A stretch of 64,000 bases of DNA from CAVRRZ01 sp963723745. Lineage in GTDB: Bacteria > Actinomycetota > Actinomycetes > Mycobacteriales > Geodermatophilaceae. The notes beneath the pieces were generated by a model, which did not search any database, had not been told where the DNA came from, and worked only from the letters and a program-made list of their open reading frames with translations. The translations under genes were made by a program, and so were the position numbers. Positions within the stretch are counted from its first letter, which is position 1, and each line of letters begins with the position of its first letter. Shown in pieces: positions 7,868 to 16,056 of this stretch. The stretch is from positions 143,124 through 207,123 of the forward strand of contig CAVRRZ010000003.1 of assembly GCA_963723745.1 (NCBI GenBank). Direction: 5' to 3'.

Positions 7868-10800
7868 ATGCACAGGTTCTGGAAGTCGTTGAGCGCGGTG
7901 GTCGTCACGGCCGTCGTCCTGACCCTGGCGGTGTTCACGGGCACGTCGTCCGCGGCCACCACCACGGCCGGAGGGGTCGTGGGGGACGTCCCGTGGAACC
8001 GGACGCCCTACGTCCTGAACAACAAGGTCTTCGACATCGCCGAGGTGGGCGACCGCATCGTCGTCGTCGGCTCCTTCACCGACGTGCGCAACGCCCCCGG
8101 CAATGCGGGCGGGACGGCCTACGCGCAGCGGGGGGTGTTCGCGTTCGACCCGGCCACCGGGGTGATCGATCCGAACTTCCTGCCGCAGATCAACGGCAAC
8201 GTCAACGCGGTGCTGGCCGGGCCGGGTGGCACGGTCTACCTCGGTGGGTCGTTCACGAGCGTCAACGGCAACACCGTCGGCAACCGCAACCTCGTGCAGC
8301 TGTCGATGGCCAACGGCCAGCGGGTGACCACCTTCCGGGCGCCGGCCATGAACGGCCTGGTCAACGACCTGGCGATGGCGGGCGGTCGGCTGTACGTGGG
8401 CGGCTTCTTCAACCTGATGGGCGGCGCCGAGCACGGTGGCCTGGCGACGCTGAACGCCACGACCGGCGCCGTGGACGAGTACATGGGCGTCGACGTCTCG
8501 GTGAACCACAACTGGGACGGCACCGACAACACCGCCCGCACGCCGGTCGGCGTCGACAAGTTCGCCGTCACCCCTGACGGGTCCAAGCTCGTCGTCATCG
8601 GCAACTTCAAGCGCGCCGACGGCCTCCAGCGGGACCAGGCGATGATCGTCCTGCTCTCGCCGGGCGGCGCCGTGGTCGACCCCGACTGGCGGACGACGCG
8701 CTACGAGCCCGCCTGCTACTCGTGGGCCTTCGACCACTACGTCCGCGACGTCGACATCTCTCCGGACGGCTCGTTCTTCTCCATCGCCACCTCCGGCGGC
8801 GGTGTGTTCGGCACGCTGTGCGACAGCATCACCCGCTGGGAGCTCTCCGACACCGGCCAGGACGTCCAGCCGCGCTGGGTCGAGTACACCGGCGGTGACT
8901 CGCTGTTCTCCGTCGAGATCACCGAGGACGCGGTCTACACCTCCGGCCACCAGCGCTGGATGAACAACGCGTTCGGTCGTGACTTCCCCGGCGCCGGCGC
9001 CGTCCCGCGGCCGGGCATCTCCGCGCACGACCCGCGCTCCGGCGTGCCGCTGGCCTGGAACCCGGGCCGTCACCCGCGCGGTGTCGGGGTCGAGGCGATG
9101 CTGGCCACCGACCGCGGTCTCTACATCGGCATGGACACCAAGTACATCGGCAACTTCGAGTACTGGCGTCCGGGCTTCGCCTTCTTCGACTTCGCCCAGG
9201 GCGCCCCGCTGGCGTCCGATGACTCCGGAACGCTGCCCGGCCACGTGTACCTCGGCGGGAGGCAGACACCGTCGTCCGGGGGCGGCGACACCGGAGAGGT
9301 GCTGCACCGCGTGAACGCCGGCGGCGCACAGATCGCTGCACTCGACGGCGGACCGGCCTGGGCGGCCGACACCTCGACGACCAGCCCGCTGCGCAGCTCC
9401 GGGAGCAACAGCGCCTCGTACCCCCCGGTGCCGGTCGTCGACGGCAGCGTGCCGGCGACCACGCCCACCGCGGTGTTCAGCACCGAGCGCTGGGACCCGA
9501 GCTCGGCTCCGGCGATGACGTGGAACTTCCCCGTCGCGGCCGGGACGACCGTCGACGTCCGCATCTACCTGGCCAACCGGTGCACCTGCACCAACGACCC
9601 GGGTGAGCGGCGCTTCGACGTCTCGGTCGAGGGCGCGGTCGTGCTCGACGACTACGACATCGCCGGCGACGTCGGGCACGACGTCGGCACGATGAAGTCC
9701 TTCCGCGTCACGAGCGACGGCACCGTGAACATCGCCTTCGGGCACGTCACCGAGAACCCGCTGGTCAACGCCATCGAGATCGTCGAGGCGACCGACGCGG
9801 CCACCGGTCCGATCGGTGTGGACGACGTCGTCTCGCGATGGGTCGAGGGTGGCACCGCGGGAGCCGACACGGCGGTCGGCGGGGGCGGGCTCGAGTGGAG
9901 CCGCGTGCGGGGGGCCTTCATGGCCGGCGACTCGCTGATCTACGGATACCCGAACGCGAACAACCGGTACAGCCTGTTCACGCGGTCCTTCGACGGCACG
10001 TCGTTCGGTGAGCCGACGGAGCTGCTGCCGTACTTCGACCCCGAGTGGCGGGACGTGACCACCGGCTCGGGCTCGAGCACCTACGGCGGCGTGCTGCCGA
10101 ACTTCTGGAGCCAGATCTCCTCCGTGAGCTCGATGTTCCTCGACGAGGGCACGCTGTACTACACGCGCAGCGGCCTGAGCGGGCTCTACGCACGGGGCTT
10201 CTCGGTCGACAGCGGCATCGTGGGCGCCGAGCAGCGAACCGTCGTGACCAGCGGATTCGGCGACGTCTCCGGTGCGTTCCTGTCCGGTGACCGCCTCTAC
10301 TGGGCGTCGCGGAGCACCGGTGAGCTGCGCAGCACGCCGTGGAACGGCGGGGCGCCCGATCCGGCCGCCGGCACCGTCGAGGCCGGGCCGTCGGTCGACG
10401 GCCGGTCGTGGGCGACCCGGGCGCTGTTCGTCGGCCCGGGCGAGGAGCCCGAGGGCCCCAACCAGCCGCCGACGGCCGCCTTCACGGCCGAGTGCACCGG
10501 GCTGTCGTGCACCTTCGACCCGACCGGTTCCGAGGACCCGGACGGCAGCATCGCCGGGTACGCGTGGGACTTCGGTGACGGTGCCACCAGCGCCGAGGCC
10601 AACCCTTCGCACACCTACGCCGCCGCCGGTGACTACCCGGTCACGCTGACGGTGACCGACGACGACGGTGCGGCAGCCCCGGTCACCCAGACGGTGTCGG
10701 TGGCCACGCCACCGCCGCCGTCCGCGGCGATCGACCTTCGGGGCGCCACCGGCGTCTCGGCCCGGGCGGTCACCTCGGTGTCGGTGCAGGTTCCGGCCGA

Positions 10801-12265
10801 GGTACAGGCCGGTGACGGCATGCTGCTGGTGCTCTCGACCAACTCCACGGTGACCGGCGCGACCCCGGCCGGCTGGACCCTGGAGACGGTCGCGAACCCC
10901 GGCACCTCGGTCACCACGCAGCTGTTCTCGCGGACCGCCGGGGCCGGCGACGCCGGCAGCACCCTGACCGTCGAGCTCAGCGACCGCGCGAAGGTCACCC
11001 TGCAGCTGCTGGCGTACTCCGGCACCGACGACGACCTCGTCGCCTCGCTGGCGACCGGCGTCGACGTCGGCGGCACCTCGCACACCACGCCGGCCTCCTC
11101 GGCCGATGCGGGCAGCTGGGTGGTCTCCGTGTGGTCGGACAAGCAGGCGGCGGCCCGCGAGTGGACGGCGCCGGGCGACGTCGCCGTCCGCAGCAACCTG
11201 GCCGGCGTCGGCAGCGGCGACGTGGCCACACTCGTGGCCGACAGCGGCGCGGCCGTCTCCGGTGCGGTCGGCGGGCACACCGCCACGGTGCCGACGGCGA
11301 GCAACCGGGCGAACATGCTGACCGTCGTGCTGGCCCCCGAGGGCGAGGACGACGGTGGCACCGTCGATCCCCCGCCGAACGCGGACCCGGTCGCGGCTTT
11401 CTCGTCGTCCTGCTCGGAGCTGTCGTGCACCTTCGACGGGACCGGGTCGACCGACGACGGATCGGTGGTCGCCTACTCGTGGACCTTCGGCGACGGCGAG
11501 GAGGGAACCGGGCCCACGCTCGAGCACACCTACGCCGCAGCGGGGGACTACGAGGTCACGCTGACCGTCACCGACGACGAGGGAGCGACGAACAGCGTGA
11601 CCTCGACCGTGCCGGTCGCCGCGGCGCCCACCGTCGGTGAGATCGGGCTGCGCGGATCGGCCGGCACGTCCGACCTCCGGGCCACCTCGGTGGCGCTGAC
11701 CGTGCCCGACGGTGTGCAGGCCGGCGACGCGCTGCTGCTGGTGCTGTCCACCAACTCGCTGGTGACCGGCGAGGCTCCGGCGGGCTGGACCCAGTCGGGC
11801 GTGATCAGCTCGGGCAACTCGCCGACCACGCAGGTCTTCGAGCGGGTCGCCGGTGCCGGGGACGCGGGCTCGGCGGTCACCGTCGCCCTCAGCGGTCAGG
11901 CCAAGGTGACCCTGCAGATGCTGGCCTACGCGGGCACCAGCACGGCGGATCCGGTCGCCTCGGTGACCGCGGGCGCGACCGGCTCGGGGACGTCGCACAC
12001 GACGCCGACGGCTCCGGCCGCCGGCGGCAGCTGGGTGGTGTCGGTGTGGTCGGACAAGCAGTCCGCCGAGCGGCAGTGGACGGCGCCCGCCGGGGCCTCG
12101 GAGCGCAGCAACGTGGCCGGGGTCGGTAACGGTGACGTGGCCACGCTGGTCGCCGACAGCGGTGGCCCGGTGGCGGCCGGGACGGTCGGCGGGCTGACGG
12201 CGACCGTGCCGACGGCCAGCAACCGGGCCACGATGTTCACGATCGTGCTGGCCCCGGCGGGCTGA
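7868..12265 (+). CDS. Secreted multidomain protein, paralogue 2: propeller-malectin-(PKD-module) x2
   Basis: The 1465-residue product starts at ATG 7868 behind a strong G-rich ribosome-binding site and carries a signal peptide (MHRFWKSLSAVVVTAVVLT... to SSAAT). The domain order is propeller-like region (about 35-460), malectin-like domain (476-641, with VLHRVNAGGAQIAALDGG), conserved middle region (649-857), PKD (861-947, WDFGDG), C-terminal module (952-1159), a second PKD (1167-1251, WTFGDG), and a second module (1257-1465). Paralogue 1 has only one PKD, so whole domains have been shuffled or duplicated. A four-cysteine patch in the malectin region (RCTCTN and nearby) is not in paralogue 1. 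It lies 85 bases downstream of paralogue 1, so the two may be co-transcribed. Extracellular glycan binding is inferred from the domains only. Confidence 0.8.
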   Translation: MHRFWKSLSAVVVTAVVLTLAVFTGTSSAATTTAGGVVGDVPWNRTPYVLNNKVFDIAEVGDRIVVVGSFTDVRNAPGNAGGTAYAQRGVFAFDPATGVIDPNFLPQINGNVNAVLAGPGGTVYLGGSFTSVNGNTVGNRNLVQLSMANGQRVTTFRAPAMNGLVNDLAMAGGRLYVGGFFNLMGGAEHGGLATLNATTGAVDEYMGVDVSVNHNWDGTDNTARTPVGVDKFAVTPDGSKLVVIGNFKRADGLQRDQAMIVLLSPGGAVVDPDWRTTRYEPACYSWAFDHYVRDVDISPDGSFFSIATSGGGVFGTLCDSITRWELSDTGQDVQPRWVEYTGGDSLFSVEITEDAVYTSGHQRWMNNAFGRDFPGAGAVPRPGISAHDPRSGVPLAWNPGRHPRGVGVEAMLATDRGLYIGMDTKYIGNFEYWRPGFAFFDFAQGAPLASDDSGTLPGHVYLGGRQTPSSGGGDTGEVLHRVNAGGAQIAALDGGPAWAADTSTTSPLRSSGSNSASYPPVPVVDGSVPATTPTAVFSTERWDPSSAPAMTWNFPVAAGTTVDVRIYLANRCTCTNDPGERRFDVSVEGAVVLDDYDIAGDVGHDVGTMKSFRVTSDGTVNIAFGHVTENPLVNAIEIVEATDAATGPIGVDDVVSRWVEGGTAGADTAVGGGGLEWSRVRGAFMAGDSLIYGYPNANNRYSLFTRSFDGTSFGEPTELLPYFDPEWRDVTTGSGSSTYGGVLPNFWSQISSVSSMFLDEGTLYYTRSGLSGLYARGFSVDSGIVGAEQRTVVTSGFGDVSGAFLSGDRLYWASRSTGELRSTPWNGGAPDPAAGTVEAGPSVDGRSWATRALFVGPGEEPEGPNQPPTAAFTAECTGLSCTFDPTGSEDPDGSIAGYAWDFGDGATSAEANPSHTYAAAGDYPVTLTVTDDDGAAAPVTQTVSVATPPPPSAAIDLRGATGVSARAVTSVSVQVPAEVQAGDGMLLVLSTNSTVTGATPAGWTLETVANPGTSVTTQLFSRTAGAGDAGSTLTVELSDRAKVTLQLLAYSGTDDDLVASLATGVDVGGTSHTTPASSADAGSWVVSVWSDKQAAAREWTAPGDVAVRSNLAGVGSGDVATLVADSGAAVSGAVGGHTATVPTASNRANMLTVVLAPEGEDDGGTVDPPPNADPVAAFSSSCSELSCTFDGTGSTDDGSVVAYSWTFGDGEEGTGPTLEHTYAAAGDYEVTLTVTDDEGATNSVTSTVPVAAAPTVGEIGLRGSAGTSDLRATSVALTVPDGVQAGDALLLVLSTNSLVTGEAPAGWTQSGVISSGNSPTTQVFERVAGAGDAGSAVTVALSGQAKVTLQMLAYAGTSTADPVASVTAGATGSGTSHTTPTAPAAGGSWVVSVWSDKQSAERQWTAPAGASERSNVAGVGNGDVATLVADSGGPVAAGTVGGLTATVPTASNRATMFTIVLAPAG

Positions 12266-12271
12266 CCGCTC

Positions 12272-12318
12272 GACGGCTGCGGGCCCCCGACCGATCCGGT
12301 CGGGGGCCCGCAGCCGTC
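12272..12318. terminator. Bidirectional terminator hairpin with a 21-bp perfect stem
   Basis: Arms at 12272-12292 and 12298-12318 are perfectly complementary around the loop GATCC. The hairpin sits between two convergent genes, the paralogue 2 stop at 12265 and the GH26-like stop at 12332, which suits a bidirectional terminator. There is no U-tract, as is common in high-GC actinobacteria. Confidence 0.85.
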
Positions 12319-12331
12319 TCAGGAGCCGGGA

Positions 12332-13318
12332 TCAGGCGGTGAAGCGGCTGTCCCGCGCGATGTCACCGAAGGCGTCCCACTCGGCATCGGTGGTCAGCGA
12401 CCACCGGCACTCCGAGTTGGCCTTCACCGTGGGCGGCCGGTTGAAGTAGAACGCCGCGCTCAGGATGTCCTGGTTCTCCAGGAAGTACTGATGCGCGTTG
12501 CGGAGCCACTGCGTCCGCTGCGCGTTGGCGTGGCTGCCGAACTCCGGGAAGGACGCGGCCTTGCCGTGCTTGCGCGCGAAGGCCAGCAGCGGCTCGCCCA
12601 GGTACTCCAGCTGGTTCCACTTGCCGTTGCCGTGGCCGCAGTTGAACCAGTTGTAGGCATCGGCGCCGACGTTGTCGACCCAGGCGTCGCCGGGGTACCA
12701 GCGGTCGATGTGCCGCGGGTCGCTCGCCTTGGCACGGTAGGACCACGCGGTCATCTGCAGGGTCCACTCGACGTTGTTCGCGCCCTGCTGGTCGAAGATC
12801 GTGACGACCCGGCGCCACGCCTGGATGAACTCCGGTGCGGTGCCCTTCTGGCCGCCCGACGCGGACTCGGGCTCGTGGTTGTAGGCGACCATGACATGGC
12901 CGCCGCGCGCCTTGATGGTCTGCGCCCAGCGGACGATGTCCTTGTACAGCTGCGACCCCGGCTGGGCGGCGGCCACCTGTCGGAAGGTGGCGCTGCCGGC
13001 GTGCACGGTGATCATGCGGGCGACCGGAGGCTTCTTGCTGAAGGTCGAGTACGCGTGGTTGGCCAGGCTCTCGCCCGAGGCGGCCGACGCCTGCTGGTAG
13101 CCCCCCGCTACCGAGCCGAAGTACATGGGCGTGCGGGCGTCGGCGGACTGGCTGACGGTGACCGCCGAGATGACGGCCGCGCCCGCGGTGAGGCAGGCGA
13201 GGAAGGTGCGCCGGACGGACCGGCTGCGCGAGGCCCGGGGACCCGTGGAACGGTGCCGGCCGGGCACGGCGTGCGCCGGAGGGGCTGCCTGGGGCAGCCC
13301 GGAGGGGAGGATGCTCAT
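12332..13318 (-). CDS. Secreted GH26-like glycoside hydrolase (1)
   Basis: The 328-residue product has an arginine-rich N-terminus followed by a hydrophobic segment (about 37-55) ending in SADA, so a signal peptide is likely. The fold pattern is that of a GH26-type (beta/alpha)8 hydrolase: the acid/base glutamate is expected at E149 in YNHEPE, and the nucleophile at E259 in SFPEFGS. Tryptophans and histidines lining such clefts are present (WYPGDAWVDNVGADAYNW). GH26 enzymes cut beta-1,3- or beta-1,4-linked polymers such as mannan; the substrate here is not predictable. It faces paralogue 2 across a shared terminator and may trim the polymer made by the neighbouring Wzy/Wzz system. Confidence 0.75.
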   Translation of the reverse strand: MSILPSGLPQAAPPAHAVPGRHRSTGPRASRSRSVRRTFLACLTAGAAVISAVTVSQSADARTPMYFGSVAGGYQQASAASGESLANHAYSTFSKKPPVARMITVHAGSATFRQVAAAQPGSQLYKDIVRWAQTIKARGGHVMVAYNHEPESASGGQKGTAPEFIQAWRRVVTIFDQQGANNVEWTLQMTAWSYRAKASDPRHIDRWYPGDAWVDNVGADAYNWFNCGHGNGKWNQLEYLGEPLLAFARKHGKAASFPEFGSHANAQRTQWLRNAHQYFLENQDILSAAFYFNRPPTVKANSECRWSLTTDAEWDAFGDIARDSRFTA

Positions 13319-13523
13319 GGGAGGGTGCGTGCTCCTTCTTCCAGTCCGCCGACCGGGTTAGCTGACGGGTTCGGGCCGGAAGGGTGGCCCTACGACCGCG
13401 CCGTCACCGATGACCGCGCCGCCGATTCACCCCGGGAACGATGGGTCCCCGGTTCCTGTCCGCGGGTACGCGATCCCAGGATTAGGCGGTGACCCGGCGA
13501 GTACCCGGACGGTTCCCGGATGA

Positions 13524-13539
13524 CGACTCGCACGAGTCG
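13524..13539. promoter_or_regulatory. 16-base palindrome in the 290-base gap upstream of the GH26-like gene
   Basis: CGACTCGCACGAGTCG (7-base arms, CA centre) lies between the TauE-like stop at 13609 and the GH26-like start at 13318, both on the minus strand. It is a candidate operator for the hydrolase gene. I see nothing else of note in this gap. Confidence 0.35.
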
Positions 13540-13608
13540 CGGGGGACCGTAACGCTTTCGTGATCCTTGTGCAGAGTGAGGCTTGTTGCTGCAGGTGAGA
13601 GGGGCGTG

Positions 13609-14622
13609 CTAACGGAAGTCGCTGCGCTCGGGCTCTCGGCGGCCCTCTTCTCGGCGGCCCAGTGCCGTGGTGATGATGCGGGCGCGCGCCGGCAGCCCGT
13701 GCCTGCGGCGGGCGCGCATCCACAGCACCGGGCCGATCACGACCACGACGGCGAGCGTGACCACCATGGTGAGGTCGCTGAGCCCGAGCAGCTTCAGCCC
13801 CGAGGCGAGCAGCACCAACGCCAGGGCCCGCCGGACCAGGCCGCCGGGCGCACGGGAGGACAGGCGGGCCCCGAGGTAGACGCCCGGGAGGCAGCCGATG
13901 AGCAGCGAGGCGGTGAGGTCCAGCCGGAAATCACCGAAGAACAGGTGCGCCACGGCGGCGGAGGCCACGAGAGGCACCGCCTGCACCAGGTCGGTCCCGA
14001 CCAGCGACCGGGCGCTCAGGGCGGGATACAGGGCGAGCAGCGCGATGATGATCAGCGAGCCGGAGCCGACCGACGTCATGCCGACGACCAGGCCGCCCAC
14101 GGCTCCGACGATCACGGTCGCCACCGGTCGGAGTCGGTAGGTGCTCGGCGCGGCCTCGGCCTCCTCGGCCACGGCGTGCCCCGCCGCGACTGCCGCGCGG
14201 TAGGCCGCCCGTCGGCCCCGGGCCACGAGTCCCTGGTACGCGCGGTAGATCAGCCCGGTGGCGGCCAGCAGCAGGGCGATGCCCAGCGCCGTCTTGGTCC
14301 ACTGCTGGACGGTCGCGCCGTCGCCGAGGGCCCGGTAGACGAAGACGCCGCAGAATGCGGCCGGCACCGATCCGATGCACAGCAGCCCGACGAGGCGCAG
14401 GTCCACCGTGCCGCGGCGCAGGTGCACGACCCCGCCGACCGGCTTCATCACCGCGGAGACGACGAGGTCGCTGGAGACGGCCGCGAGCGGCGGGACGCCG
14501 AAGAACAGCACCAGGGCCGGGGTCATGAGGGCGCCACCGCCCATCCCCGTCATGCCGACGACGATGCCGATGACCAGCCCAGCCACGATCAGGAGCAGAT
14601 CCAGTTCCACACCGTCCCCCAC
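13609..14622 (-). CDS. TauE/SafE (TSUP) family membrane permease
   Basis: The 337-residue product has about eight membrane segments in two halves. Each half carries the family's glycine-rich signature: GMTGMGGGALMTPAL near residue 25 and GMTSVGSGSLIIIAL near residue 190. These proteins export or import sulfur- or carbon-containing anions such as sulfite, sulfoacetate or taurine; the substrate is not predictable. A charged cytoplasmic linker (GLVARGRRAAYRAA, then EEAEAAP) joins the halves. It lies on the same strand as the GH26-like gene but 290 bases away, so co-transcription is doubtful. Confidence 0.85.
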   Translation of the reverse strand: MGDGVELDLLLIVAGLVIGIVVGMTGMGGGALMTPALVLFFGVPPLAAVSSDLVVSAVMKPVGGVVHLRRGTVDLRLVGLLCIGSVPAAFCGVFVYRALGDGATVQQWTKTALGIALLLAATGLIYRAYQGLVARGRRAAYRAAVAAGHAVAEEAEAAPSTYRLRPVATVIVGAVGGLVVGMTSVGSGSLIIIALLALYPALSARSLVGTDLVQAVPLVASAAVAHLFFGDFRLDLTASLLIGCLPGVYLGARLSSRAPGGLVRRALALVLLASGLKLLGLSDLTMVVTLAVVVVIGPVLWMRARRRHGLPARARIITTALGRREEGRREPERSDFR

Positions 14623-14769
14623 AGCGAGCCTGCCTCGTGCGCCGCGCTTCCGGCGCGCGGCAGAACGCCGCGGGGCAGGACACTAGGTGCTCGGAACGCT
14701 CCGGAGCGCGGCTCCGGTCGCCGTTCTCACCCTCCCGGGGCGTACCCGCCGACGGGGGGATCGGCGGGG

Positions 14770-14793
14770 CGCGGTCCGCTCAGCCGGACCGCG
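14770..14793. other. Hairpin (9-bp perfect stem) upstream of the second GH26-like gene
   Basis: CGCGGTCCG at 14770-14778 and CGGACCGCG at 14785-14793 flank a six-base loop. It lies in the divergent gap between the TauE-like gene (start 14622) and the hydrolase (start 14880), so it may be an operator or leader structure. Confidence 0.4.
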
Positions 14794-14879
14794 ACGGCAG
14801 GTAACGTGCCCGGCCTGGGCCGGCGGGTCGCGCGGCAGCGGCAGGCAGTGAAGGGTCCGGCACGACCGAAGGCGAGGCG

Positions 14880-15869
14880 ATGACCGGCATCGGGGGACGC
14901 GTCGTCGGCGGCCGCAGCGGCCTGCTCGCTGCGGCCGCGGCGGTCGCGATGACGCTCGGATCCACCTCCGCCGAGTCGGCCGACGTCTCGCGACCGTGGT
15001 CGGACCCGACGGGGTACGCACAGCGGTGCCTGGCCGTCGGCGCCACGGTCAACGGTCCCGGAAAGGTGGACGGGCCCGACCTGGCGATGTTCCGCGAGGC
15101 CGACGCGGCGCTCGGGCCGCTGACCATGCGCCGCAGCTTCGACTCGTCGCTGCCGTCGGACTACGACGCCTCGTCGGCGGCGGGGGACGCCGACGCCGGC
15201 GTCCGCTCCTTCGTGTCCTGGAAGCCGCCGGACGGCGACCACCGCGGCGCAGCCGCGGGCGAGTACGACGCCGAGATCACCGCCTGGGCCCGCAGTGTCC
15301 CGCGCACCGGGGTCTACGCGACGTCCTTCCACGAGCCCGAGAACGACATGACGGCCGAGGAGTTCGTGGCCTTGCAGCGGCGGCTGTACACCGTGGTCAA
15401 GGCGGCGAACCCGAGCATCCGCTGGGGCCCTGTGTACATGGCCTACTGGTGGGACCCCTCCCGGCCCGAGCACTGGGTGGGCGACCCCCGGCAGTGGTGG
15501 CCCGGGGAGGAGTACGCCGACTTCGCCGCCCTCGACTGGTACGGGCCGGATCCGCGGCCGATGACCGAGAGCCGGTCCTTCCGCACCTGGTACGAGGTGA
15601 TGACGGCGACCGGTCTGCCGCTGTTCATCACCGAGTACGGCCAGTACGCCGTCCGCGAGGGGGAACGGTCGGACCCCGCGAAGGAGCGGGCCCGGGCGGA
15701 CGCGATCCGTGTCGACGCCGAGTGGATCGCCCGGCACCCGCGTATCCGGATGTGGTTGTACTGGCAGGGCACCGGCGCCCAGGGCGACTGGCGGATCCGC
15801 GACGAGCCCGGACGGCGCGCCTGGCAGGAGGTGGCAGCGGGAGGCTGCCGTACCGGAACGCCGGGGTGA
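14880..15869 (+). CDS. Secreted GH26-like glycoside hydrolase (2)
   Basis: The 329-residue product starts at ATG 14880 behind GAAGGCGAGG and has a signal-peptide-like stretch (GLLAAAAAVAMTLGSTSAESA). The catalytic pair expected for GH26-like enzymes is visible: acid/base E152 in FHEPEND and nucleophile E252 in FITEYGQY. ALDWYGPD and MWLYWQGTG fit strands lining the barrel. It is related to but clearly different from the hydrolase at 12332-13318, and the two bracket the TauE-like gene. Processing or release of the locally made polysaccharide is an inference from position. Confidence 0.75.
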   Translation: MTGIGGRVVGGRSGLLAAAAAVAMTLGSTSAESADVSRPWSDPTGYAQRCLAVGATVNGPGKVDGPDLAMFREADAALGPLTMRRSFDSSLPSDYDASSAAGDADAGVRSFVSWKPPDGDHRGAAAGEYDAEITAWARSVPRTGVYATSFHEPENDMTAEEFVALQRRLYTVVKAANPSIRWGPVYMAYWWDPSRPEHWVGDPRQWWPGEEYADFAALDWYGPDPRPMTESRSFRTWYEVMTATGLPLFITEYGQYAVREGERSDPAKERARADAIRVDAEWIARHPRIRMWLYWQGTGAQGDWRIRDEPGRRAWQEVAAGGCRTGTPG

Positions 15870-16056
15870 TCTGGTCACCAGTGCGTGACCGTCCCACGGC
15901 AGCGCGTGCGCGCCGCCGTCACTCCGGCGACGGAATCCCAGGTCAGTGCGGCGCGAGGCATGGACGCCCCCTGCTGACGTCTGCTTGTCTGCCCCGAGCA
16001 CTGGCCCGGATGGAGCGTGCGGGCGACGTCGAAGGTGAAGCGGGGAACAACGGGGC

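Noticed and set aside
3544..7965. A very long open frame antisense to the first secreted paralogue (and similar ones antisense to paralogue 2 at 7754-11998 and to mfd at 19936-23805)
   Set aside because: High GC at third codon positions keeps antisense frames open. The translations are arginine/glycine/alanine-rich with no motifs, while the opposite strand encodes clear domains.
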